NCBI GenBank assembly: GCA_003520205.1
Contig: DOVG01000027.1
Location: 2,482-9,477, forward strand
Source of the DNA: Lachnospiraceae bacterium
GTDB lineage: Bacteria > Bacillota > Clostridia > Lachnospirales > Lachnospiraceae
DNA: 6,996 nt
Reading direction: 5' to 3'
Shown: positions 1 through 6,248 of the stretch, in pieces
Layout of the letters: the number at the start of each line of letters is the position of its first letter
Numbering within the stretch: the first letter of the stretch is position 1
Translations under genes and position numbers: made by a program
Notes under the pieces: generated by a model
Seen by the model: the letters and a program-made list of their open reading frames with translations, nothing else
Told to the model about the DNA's origin: nothing
Databases searched by the model: none

Positions 1-596
1 ATTACTACAGGTATTCCTTTCTCAGCAGCAGCCTTTACTCCTGATACTCCTGCCTGAGTCACTTCATCCAGATAATTATACTGCACCTGACAGAAATCCC
101 AATCATAATCATTTAGAATTGTAACGAAATTATCACTATTTCCATGATATGAAAATCCAATATTTCTTATCTGTCCGGAGGCCTTTTTTTCTCGTATCCA
201 GTCTTCTATTCCGACTGCCTTCAGCTTCTCCCACATCTCCACATCCGTCAGGTGATGCATGAGATAGTAGTCCACATGATCTGTTCTGAGTCTGGATAAT
301 TCTTCCTCAAAATACTTATCCAGTCCTTTACTGTTTCTGATAAGATACTGTGGAAGCTTCGTTGCTATATTCACTTTGTCCCTGATACCATTTCTCTCCA
401 GTATCTCACCAAGCGCAGCTTCACTTCCCGGATATATATAAGCCGTATCATAATAATTAACCCCGGCTTCATACGCCGCCATTATCTCCTGCTCAGCTTT
501 ATCAATATCTATGGCATTCCCCTTTTTAGTAAATCTCATACAGCCATATCCAAGCATTGACAGCTTATTTCCATGCTTATCCTTCCTGTACTCCAT
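1..596 (-). CDS. Aldo/keto reductase, N-terminal part (cut by window edge)
   Basis: This is an NAD(P)H-dependent oxidoreductase of the aldo/keto reductase superfamily, a cytoplasmic TIM-barrel enzyme that reduces carbonyl compounds; the substrate cannot be told. I translated 198 codons from the ATG at 596-594, and the frame is open to the left edge, so the C-terminus is missing only because the window ends. The start MEYRKDKHGNKLSMLGYGCM is typical of the family. The catalytic tetrad is visible: Asp50 and Tyr55 in the NYYDTAYIYPGSE segment, Lys80 in ATKLP, and His114 in DYYLMHH. RNIGFSYHG near residue 144 is the usual strand-6 region. The start is fixed by a strong GAAGGAGGGG just upstream. 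The N-terminal style resembles the COG1453 subgroup, whose members often carry a C-terminal 4Fe-4S segment, but that part lies outside the window. It is last in the visible gene run, 35 bp after the thioesterase. Confidence 0.94.
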   Translation of the reverse strand, partial: MEYRKDKHGNKLSMLGYGCMRFTKKGNAIDIDKAEQEIMAAYEAGVNYYDTAYIYPGSEAALGEILERNGIRDKVNIATKLPQYLIRNSKGLDKYFEEELSRLRTDHVDYYLMHHLTDVEMWEKLKAVGIEDWIREKKASGQIRNIGFSYHGNSDNFVTILNDYDWDFCQVQYNYLDEVTQAGVSGVKAAAEKGIPVV

Positions 597-600
597 ATAA

Positions 601-610
601 CCCCTCCTTC
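601..610 (-). promoter_or_regulatory. Strong ribosome binding site of the aldo/keto reductase
   Basis: Read on the minus strand this is GAAGGAGGGG, with the GGAGG core 6 nt before the ATG at 596-594. It decides the start of the edge-truncated reductase and is the closest match to a consensus Shine-Dalgarno sequence in the window. Confidence 0.85.
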
Positions 611-631
611 TCAGTCCGGACACTTAGAAAC

Positions 632-1030
632 TTACAACTTGAAGCCTGAACCAATGAACTGTGCAACGTCACGACCTGTATCATCTGTAACATCCACATT
701 TATAGTGCATGTTCTTTTTCCATCCTTCTTGACATACGCTCTTGCAATCATCTTCTCACCCTTTGGTGCCCCCAGATAATTAATGCTTACCTGCTGTGCA
801 ACAGTAGGTTGATGTATATTATTGCTAAGAGCAGCAAATGCAAGGTCTGCCAGTGTAAAAATTGCCCCTCCCATAATTCCACCGTATGCATTCTTATGAG
901 CGTCATTTAGAATCACACTTGCAACTGAATAGTCTTCCCCCAGTTCATCAAGTACCATACCACTTGTTGTTGCAAATCTGTCTTTCTTAAAATGCTCTTT
1001 TGCTTCTTCGATATTTTTAAATGTTCCCAT
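632..1030 (-). CDS. PaaI-like hotdog-fold thioesterase
   Basis: This is a small cytoplasmic protein of 132 residues, the normal size for single-domain PaaI/YbgC-like hotdog thioesterases, which hydrolyse acyl-CoA or aryl-CoA thioesters as oligomers. The family signature covers residues 47-62: Asn47, then GIMGG, then FTLAD with the expected catalytic acid at Asp62. This lies on the long hotdog helix (FTLADLAFAALSN), followed by the strands SINYLGAPKGEKMIARAYV and TCTINVDVTDDTGRDVAQF. One residue is unusual: the family's common HGG triplet reads MGG here (Met53), so the histidine is absent. The start has an AAAGAGGA Shine-Dalgarno sequence at 1037-1044, 6 nt upstream. It follows the dihydrouridine synthase by 21 bp and precedes the aldo/keto reductase by 35 bp. 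The family is secure; the physiological thioester is unknown. Confidence 0.9.
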   Translation of the reverse strand: MGTFKNIEEAKEHFKKDRFATTSGMVLDELGEDYSVASVILNDAHKNAYGGIMGGAIFTLADLAFAALSNNIHQPTVAQQVSINYLGAPKGEKMIARAYVKKDGKRTCTINVDVTDDTGRDVAQFIGSGFKL

Positions 1031-1051
1031 TATAATTCCTCTTTCTATACG

Positions 1052-2041
1052 TCATCTTATCTGTGATATAACCATCTGAACGGCTGATTTATAATCACTT
1101 AATCTATTTACTTTATGAATCTCCTTGAGAAGTCTTCGGTCCAGCTTAGTACCAATGGCAAAATAGCTCCACAGCTCTTTCATCTTCATCACCACCTGCT
1201 TCTCATTTGACATCTCATCTATATATTCCTCCATAATCTCATTTATGAAGCTTCTGAAGGTTTCTACATCTGATCTTATGCCAGTCAGTTCACTTACTTC
1301 GTGAGTACTGGTATCTGAGCTGACTTGCTTTATCTGAGCAGGCAGAAGAGGATTCATAATCGCGCCCCTTCCTATCATGAATAGTTCCTCTTGGTGTCTC
1401 TTCTCGTATTCTGGCTGAACTATATCACGAATTGACTCATACGAAGTTATATCTGTTATATCGCCATTATAGCAAATCTCTGTATCATTAGAAAAGACTT
1501 TAAATGCCTGCATGAAGCTTTCCGTATGCACCGCTCCACCATAGAATTCATTTCTTAGTCGTGGATGGATTATCAGTTCAGAAACAGGATACTTCTTATA
1601 TATCTCTAGTATGTCATCCCATTCAGACAGAAATTCCATGCCTATCCTCGTTTTTATAGAAATATTCATGTCGAGCCTTTCATATATCTCGTATAAGAAT
1701 CTATCCAGCTCAACAGTTCTATCCAGAAATCCGGCTCCACGCCCTTTACCTGTAACCGTTCCTGACGGACAGCCAAGATTCAGATTCACTTCTTTATATC
1801 CCAGTTCTTCAAGCTGAAGCGCTATCATAATAAACAGTTCTGAATCATTTGTAAGTATCTGCGGAACCAGCTGAGAAACCCTGTTATTATCAGGAAGAAC
1901 ATCTCTTTTCTCCCTGCCCTTTAAATGGCTTGCAGTAAGAAAAGGGGTGAAATATTTATCCACCCCTCCGTAGTACTTTTCAAATGCATTTCTGAAAATA
2001 TATGTAGTTATTCCTTCCATAGGTGCAAGATATATCTTCAT
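1052..2041 (-). CDS. tRNA-dihydrouridine synthase family protein (DusC-like)
   Basis: This is an FMN-dependent enzyme that reduces uridine to 5,6-dihydrouridine in RNA, usually in the tRNA D-loop, using NADPH. The 329-residue protein has the normal Dus length. The barrel opens with YLAPMEGI (residues 4-11, FMN-binding). The catalytic cysteine is Cys91 in NLGCPSGTVTGKG. Further flavin and RNA-contact motifs are Lys130 in IKTRIG, His159 in IHPR, NGD at 192-194 and IGRGA at 223-227. The C-terminal helical RNA-binding domain follows a polar linker at about residues 236-262. APMEG, GCPS, the MIGRGA motif and the KELWSY segment recall E. coli DusC more than DusA or DusB, but the modified position cannot be inferred across phyla. 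The usual NCG before CP reads NLG here. The ATG lies 2 nt after the yhaM stop codon, with its ribosome binding site inside yhaM, so translational coupling is likely. Confidence 0.92.
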   Translation of the reverse strand: MKIYLAPMEGITTYIFRNAFEKYYGGVDKYFTPFLTASHLKGREKRDVLPDNNRVSQLVPQILTNDSELFIMIALQLEELGYKEVNLNLGCPSGTVTGKGRGAGFLDRTVELDRFLYEIYERLDMNISIKTRIGMEFLSEWDDILEIYKKYPVSELIIHPRLRNEFYGGAVHTESFMQAFKVFSNDTEICYNGDITDITSYESIRDIVQPEYEKRHQEELFMIGRGAIMNPLLPAQIKQVSSDTSTHEVSELTGIRSDVETFRSFINEIMEEYIDEMSNEKQVVMKMKELWSYFAIGTKLDRRLLKEIHKVNRLSDYKSAVQMVISQIR

Positions 2042-2043
2042 CT

Positions 2044-2979
2044 TTAGGTCCTTCTGACATTTGAATCAAAGAATTTCTGATAACCTACCCAGTCTGCAGC
2101 ATCAGGATTTGCCTCAAGTGTTTCCTTGAAACATTCCATCTTCGCATCAGTATCATCTGCATATGAAAGCGCCATAGCCTCCATAATCCCAGGTTTCTTT
2201 GGAGAGCCAAATTCCAGCTTGCCATGATGTGAAAGTATACAATGCTCCAGCTCACCCAGAAGCGTGTGTGGAAATCCCTCTATCGTAGCAGCTCTGTCTC
2301 TTACCATCATAGTTCCCATAACTATATGACCTATGAGATTTCCCTCGTCAGTGTAATCATTTTCCGGAAAATCGGATATCTCATAAACCTTTCCTATATC
2401 ATGACACATAGCCGCCGTAAGCAGCAGATCCCGATTCAGCATAGGATAATTCTTAGAGAAGAAATCACATATTCGTGTTACCGAAAGTGTATGCTCCAGG
2501 AGACCTCCAATAAATCCGTGATGAACAGCCTTGGCTGCGCTGTGATTCTTGAATTTTTTTACAAAAGCAGCATCGTCTACAAAGAAACTGTATAAAAGCT
2601 TCTTGAGATGCACTTCCTCCACGGAGTCTATGATGCCTTTAAATTCAGTATACATTTCTTCTATATCATAATCAGAAGTAGGCATATAGTCAGCCACATC
2701 ATACTCACCCTCCTGGGCTCTCTGAACACGTCTTACCGTGAACTGAAGTGCATTATTAAAGCTTGTAATCTGACCACTTACCTTTATATAATCATGTGCT
2801 TCAAAATGCTCTATAGCATTATTTAAATCCCATATCTTAGCATCTATTGTTGCAGTCTTATCCTGAAGTATAAGACTGTAATAAGTCTTTCCATTCTTAG
2901 ACTGTGCTACTATCTTTGATTTACAGAAATATATATCTGTAATATTATCTCCCTCATGAAAGGTACTTATATAATTCAT
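2044..2979 (-). CDS. yhaM: 3'-5' exoribonuclease YhaM (OB fold plus HD domain)
   Basis: YhaM is a metal-dependent 3'-5' exoribonuclease of Gram-positive bacteria that trims RNA 3' ends in the cytoplasm. The 311-residue length is close to B. subtilis YhaM. An N-terminal OB-fold nucleic-acid-binding domain spans about residues 10-90 (YYSLILQDKTATIDAKIWD, then a strand ending ALQFTVRRVQ). After a linker comes the HD phosphohydrolase domain at about 150-285. Its metal ligands are visible: His163 in GGLLEHTLS, His193-Asp194 in AAMCHDIGK, His218 in LIGHIV, His251-His252 in LSHHGK, and Asp275-Asp276 in SYADDTDAK. All the expected HD residues are present, so the enzyme should be active. The ATG at 2979 lies 2 nt after the aminotransferase stop and has a GGGGAG site 7 nt upstream. 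A generic HD-domain nucleotide phosphohydrolase is a less likely alternative given the OB-plus-HD order. Confidence 0.93.
   Translation of the reverse strand: MNYISTFHEGDNITDIYFCKSKIVAQSKNGKTYYSLILQDKTATIDAKIWDLNNAIEHFEAHDYIKVSGQITSFNNALQFTVRRVQRAQEGEYDVADYMPTSDYDIEEMYTEFKGIIDSVEEVHLKKLLYSFFVDDAAFVKKFKNHSAAKAVHHGFIGGLLEHTLSVTRICDFFSKNYPMLNRDLLLTAAMCHDIGKVYEISDFPENDYTDEGNLIGHIVMGTMMVRDRAATIEGFPHTLLGELEHCILSHHGKLEFGSPKKPGIMEAMALSYADDTDAKMECFKETLEANPDAADWVGYQKFFDSNVRRT
2049..2055 (-). promoter_or_regulatory. Ribosome binding site of the dihydrouridine synthase, inside yhaM
   Basis: Read on the minus strand this is AGAAGGA, within the last codons of yhaM (Arg-Arg-Thr) and 7 nt before the ATG at 2041. 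Ribosomes ending yhaM would cover this site, which fits coupled translation. Confidence 0.8.
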
Positions 2980-2981
2980 TT

Positions 2982-4145
2982 TTATTCTCCCCGGCTTTTA
3001 GCGAAATGTTCTATCCTGTCCAACGCCTCTCTCAGCTGATCAATGGAATAAGCATATGAAATCCTGATGAATCCTTCTCCGGAATCTCCAAATGCATTTC
3101 CCGGAACTACCGCCAGCTTCTCCTCCTGAAGAAGTTTAGTTGCAAATTCATCAGAGGAAAGGCCGAATCTTTTAATACTTGGGAAGATATAGAAAGCCCC
3201 CATTGGTTCAAATGCAGGCATCCCCATATCATTTAGTCTTTTATAAAGATAGCGTCTTCTCTCGTCATAGGATTTACGCATCACCGCTATATCCTTATCG
3301 CCATTTTTTACAGCCTCTATGGCTGCGTACTGACTTGTAGTAGGTGCGCACATGATACAGAACTGATGTATCTTAGTCATGAGCTTTGCCACCCTTTCAG
3401 GTGCCAGTGCATATCCCAGTCTCCATCCGGTCATTGCATATGCTTTAGAGAAACCATTTACTACTATGGTTCTTTCCTTCATTCCCGGAAGTGCTGCTAT
3501 AGAAAAATGTCCCTGCTTAGTATAAGTAAGCTCAGAATATATCTCATCTGAGATAACGTATATATCATGTTTTTTTACAAGCTCGGCTATAGGCAGAAGA
3601 TCTTCTCTTGTCATAACTGCCCCTGTAGGGTTATTAGGAAATGATAGAATAAGCAGCTTTGTTTTCTCGGTTATAGCCGCCTCAAGCTCTTCTGCAGTCA
3701 GTTTAAACTGATTCTCATTTTTTAGATCAATAGTAACCGGTACTGCACCGGCAAGCGCAGCACATGGCACATATGATACATAACAAGGTTCAGGAATGAT
3801 AACCTCATCTCCCGGATTAGTCAGCGCCCTTATAGCCAGATCTATTCCCTCTGAACCGCCAACCGTCACAAGGCATTCTTTCGGAGCGTCATAATTCACA
3901 TTATACTTTCGTCCATACCACTTGCACAGCTCCTTTCTCAGCTCCATAAGTCCTGAATTAGAAGTATAAAATGTCTTTCCTTTTTCAAGAGAATATATAC
4001 CCTCATCTACTATATGCCATGGAGTTTCAAAGTCCGGTTCGCCCACACCAAGCGATATGGCATCAGGCATCTCACTGACTATATCAAAAAATTTTCTTAT
4101 CCCGGATGGCTTGATGCTATCCGCAATCCTACTTACATCTCTCAT
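2982..4145 (-). CDS. PLP-dependent class I/II aminotransferase (PatA/AlaT/AspB-like)
   Basis: This is a cytoplasmic fold-type I aminotransferase of 387 residues, the usual length, which moves an amino group between an amino acid and a 2-oxo acid. The signature residues are all present: Asn172 in FPNNPTGAV, Asp200 and Tyr203 in ISDEIYSELTY, the Schiff-base lysine Lys234 in NGFSKAYAMTGWRLGY, and the carboxylate-binding Arg361 in FIRISYA. The segments SDEIYSELTY and GAFYIFPSIK closely resemble those I recall from B. subtilis PatA, so the 1-gamma group (AspB, PatA, AlaT) is the right neighbourhood. The amino donor cannot be fixed by reading. The gene sits 23 bp after an Lrp/AsnC regulator; in B. 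subtilis the alanine transaminase gene alaT (yugH) is next to the Lrp-type alaR (yugG), so alanine or aspartate transamination is a reasonable inference. The start has a TGAGG site 4 nt upstream. Confidence 0.95.
   Translation of the reverse strand: MRDVSRIADSIKPSGIRKFFDIVSEMPDAISLGVGEPDFETPWHIVDEGIYSLEKGKTFYTSNSGLMELRKELCKWYGRKYNVNYDAPKECLVTVGGSEGIDLAIRALTNPGDEVIIPEPCYVSYVPCAALAGAVPVTIDLKNENQFKLTAEELEAAITEKTKLLILSFPNNPTGAVMTREDLLPIAELVKKHDIYVISDEIYSELTYTKQGHFSIAALPGMKERTIVVNGFSKAYAMTGWRLGYALAPERVAKLMTKIHQFCIMCAPTTSQYAAIEAVKNGDKDIAVMRKSYDERRRYLYKRLNDMGMPAFEPMGAFYIFPSIKRFGLSSDEFATKLLQEEKLAVVPGNAFGDSGEGFIRISYAYSIDQLREALDRIEHFAKSRGE
2987..2992 (-). promoter_or_regulatory. Ribosome binding site of yhaM, inside the aminotransferase gene
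   Basis: Read on the minus strand this is GGGGAG, formed by the Arg-Gly-Glu end of the aminotransferase coding region and 7 nt before the yhaM ATG. The position ties yhaM translation to that of the preceding gene. Confidence 0.78.
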
Positions 4146-4168
4146 ATTACCTCACATTAGTATGACAG

Positions 4169-4657
4169 TTATGCCATACCTTCAACACGCATATCGTCAC
4201 CATGACCTTCCGTCATAATAACTTTATGATCTTTATATTTTTTCAGAACAAAATATGTTGCCGTCGAAACCACTGAATCCATCGGAGCTATCTTCTCATA
4301 AACAAAATGAGATATATCCTTTAAGGAATCGCCTTCTATAGTCAGAATCAGATCATTACTGGAGCCTGACATAAGAAAAACAGACTTCACTTCTTCGAAT
4401 TTGCTGATTCTTGTGGAGATTCGATCAAATCCTTCTCCTCTGACCGGAGATATCTTCAATCCTATCAGAGCTGTTACTCTCTCCTTTCCCAGCTTATCCC
4501 AATCAATCAGGGTATGGTATCCACAGATGATTTTCTCATCCTCCATATTCTTTATTTCAGACGCAACCTCTTCCTCTGACCTGCCAAGCATTGCTGCTAT
4601 CTCTGCCGGAGTCAGACGGCTGTTTGTTTCAAGCAGATTTAAAATTTCTCTTCTCAT
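4169..4657 (-). CDS. Lrp/AsnC family transcriptional regulator
   Basis: This is a DNA-binding regulator of the feast/famine family, which forms dimers and higher oligomers and usually responds to an amino acid. It has 162 residues, similar to E. coli Lrp. The winged helix-turn-helix occupies residues 1-52: REILNLLETNSRLTPAEIAAML, then the recognition helix in SEEEVASEIKNME and a wing at IICGYHTLIDW. The RAM effector-binding domain follows from about 61 to 142, with the effector-loop segment MSGSSNDLILTIEGD at 97-110. The protein begins directly at the first helix and lacks the short leader (often LDxxD) of many homologues. An in-frame TGA four codons upstream and a good GAGGAG site confirm this start. 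It most likely controls the adjacent aminotransferase and perhaps itself; the effector is unknown. It follows the sensor kinase by 16 bp. Confidence 0.93.
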   Translation of the reverse strand: MRREILNLLETNSRLTPAEIAAMLGRSEEEVASEIKNMEDEKIICGYHTLIDWDKLGKERVTALIGLKISPVRGEGFDRISTRISKFEEVKSVFLMSGSSNDLILTIEGDSLKDISHFVYEKIAPMDSVVSTATYFVLKKYKDHKVIMTEGHGDDMRVEGMA

Positions 4658-4662
4658 ACATG

Positions 4663-4668
4663 CTCCTC
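4663..4668 (-). promoter_or_regulatory. Ribosome binding site deciding the Lrp-type regulator start
   Basis: Read on the minus strand this is GAGGAG, 5 nt before the ATG at 4657-4655. The frame is closed just upstream by a TGA, so this site fixes the short N-terminus of the regulator. Confidence 0.8.
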
Positions 4669-4673
4669 ATTAA

Positions 4674-6233
4674 TTAAAACGATGTAGGATTTACAAGTAT
4701 CTCTGTCTCACCCGAATGTGTTCCTTCAGACTTAGCCTTAGTAAGTGTGAAGACAAACTTGGAACCCTCGCCTTCTTTACTATAGACCTCGATACTTTCA
4801 TTATGTGCCTTTATTATTTCTTTGGTAATTGCAAGACCCAGTCCGGTTCCTGCCTTGTCTTTACCACGACTTGTATCGTCCTTATAGAATCTCGTCCATA
4901 TCTTCTTCTGAGTATCCTGATTCATTCCGATACCTTCGTCCTTTACGGTAACTTCAAGCTTCTCACCTTTTTCGTTTATATCTATATAGATTCTCTTTCC
5001 TTCCGGAGTAAACTTAATAGCATTATCCAGAAGATTATATACTACCTGCTGTATCTTTGTTTTATCTGCATTTACAATAGTTGCTTCTGCATGATTATTC
5101 AGATAGATTGCTATACCCTTATCTATACATTTAATCTCAAATGTATTCAGCGTCGTCCGGAGTATATCTATAAAATCAAATTCAACAAGATTCAGATAAG
5201 GACCATATATCTCCAGCCTGTTAAGGTCCAGAAGTCCCTGAGTCAGCTTCGTCAGTCTGTTAGTTTCCTCCAAAACTATTCCCAGATATCTGTCCTGTTT
5301 CTCAGGCGGAATTGTTCCATCCTGCATAGCAGTCACATAACCCCTTATCGAAGTAAGCGGACTTCTGAAATCATGGGAAATATTAGAGATGAATTCATGT
5401 CTGTATTCTTCCAGCTTCGACAGCTCGGAAGCCATAAACTCCATAGACTCAGCCAGCTTTCCTATCTCATCTTCAGACTTTATTCCGGTTTCAACATCAA
5501 AGTCTCCTTTAGAATAGTCCTGTGCCACTTCAGCCAGTTTCTTGATAGGTCTTACAACCTTTCTGGATATGATTCCCAGAAATGCGAAGGCTATAATAAT
5601 GATAACAAGACAAGGTATAAAACTGATTCCGTAGATGTTCTTCATAGCTTCATTTATATCTGAAGTAGTGGAATGTACGATAAGCGCACCCGCCGGTATC
5701 TCAGTCACACCATTTACCGGATCCTTGTATCTGCTAAATGTAATCGGTGTATTGACTGTAATCACATTTCCATTGAACATGCCATAGAAATCACCAACCA
5801 TATAGAAATTCGAATGCATATCATAACTCTCGTCCAGCATAAATATATTAGACGGAATCTTCTTAAGCATAGATATCACAGATGAATTTGAAGACGGCTT
5901 GCCCTCGCCATCCTTCGAACTGTCTGTCATATCAAAATATCCGGAAAATGCTACCAGATCCCCCTTCTCATCTATATACCATATATCTGAGTTCAGGGTC
6001 TTCGCATAATAATCTAAATAACTGAAAAGTGTAGCCTCATTCATTCCTCCTGAGGCATAGGAAGAAATAGCCTGCGAAGCTATCAGTGTTGATTCATTAG
6101 TTATAGTAACCTTCTTTTCCTCTATAAGGCTTCTTCTAGTAAAGTAAGAAATAAAGAATATAAGGAAACCGAAGGATATAATCAGAATCAGAAGAAATGT
6201 TATATAGATTCTGTCAAGCAGAGAACGTTGCAT
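4674..6233 (-). CDS. Membrane sensor histidine kinase (HAMP-HisKA-HATPase)
   Basis: This is the sensor of a two-component pair with the response regulator 15 bp upstream. Over 519 residues the order is: transmembrane segment 1 (about 9-32), an extracytoplasmic domain of roughly 170 residues (33-202), transmembrane segment 2 (about 203-223), HAMP (about 224-276), HisKA and HATPase. The phosphoacceptor is His287 in FISNISHDFRSPLTSIRGY. The N box is QQVVYNLLDNAIKF (Asn400, Asn404), G1 is DEGIGM (432-437), the F box is at WTRFYKDD, and G2 is GTGLGLAI (462-469), so the kinase looks intact. The outer domain has a PAS/Cache-like strand pattern (SDIWYIDEKGDLVAFSG) and a Ser/Gly/Lys-rich loop near 103-118, with no signature that names a ligand. 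A hydrophilic tail of about 22 residues follows the ATPase domain. The start has AGAGG 7 nt upstream. The stimulus is unknown; an envelope or extracellular signal is inferred from topology. Confidence 0.96.
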   Translation of the reverse strand: MQRSLLDRIYITFLLILIISFGFLIFFISYFTRRSLIEEKKVTITNESTLIASQAISSYASGGMNEATLFSYLDYYAKTLNSDIWYIDEKGDLVAFSGYFDMTDSSKDGEGKPSSNSSVISMLKKIPSNIFMLDESYDMHSNFYMVGDFYGMFNGNVITVNTPITFSRYKDPVNGVTEIPAGALIVHSTTSDINEAMKNIYGISFIPCLVIIIIAFAFLGIISRKVVRPIKKLAEVAQDYSKGDFDVETGIKSEDEIGKLAESMEFMASELSKLEEYRHEFISNISHDFRSPLTSIRGYVTAMQDGTIPPEKQDRYLGIVLEETNRLTKLTQGLLDLNRLEIYGPYLNLVEFDFIDILRTTLNTFEIKCIDKGIAIYLNNHAEATIVNADKTKIQQVVYNLLDNAIKFTPEGKRIYIDINEKGEKLEVTVKDEGIGMNQDTQKKIWTRFYKDDTSRGKDKAGTGLGLAITKEIIKAHNESIEVYSKEGEGSKFVFTLTKAKSEGTHSGETEILVNPTSF

Positions 6234-6248
6234 ACTATTACCTCTGAA

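Noticed and set aside
1..596. Possible truncated or broken aldo/keto reductase gene
   Set aside because: The frame is open to the window edge with the catalytic tetrad intact. The truncation comes from the window boundary, not from a mutation.
613..620. 8-bp palindrome GTCCGGAC between the thioesterase and the aldo/keto reductase, a possible terminator
   Set aside because: It has no loop and no following T run on the transcribed strand, and it is too short to act as an intrinsic terminator.
573..2826. Other plus-strand open frames of 60-117 codons (for example 573-779, 1611-1817, 2242-2595, 2608-2826)
   Set aside because: Each is antisense to a well-supported gene, has no domain-like sequence and no visible ribosome binding site, so they are shadow frames.
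4160..4179. Short inverted repeat GTATG-N10-CATAC around the end of the Lrp-type gene, a possible operator
   Set aside because: The arms are only 5 bp, the repeat overlaps the last codons of the regulator gene, and such a match is expected by chance in AT-rich DNA.
4716..5663. A 315-codon open frame on the plus strand inside the histidine kinase gene
   Set aside because: It lies wholly antisense to an intact kinase gene with all catalytic boxes. Its product is rich in Cys, Ile, Tyr and Ser with no recognisable domain, and there is no Shine-Dalgarno sequence before its ATG. It looks like a by-product of the kinase's codon use.
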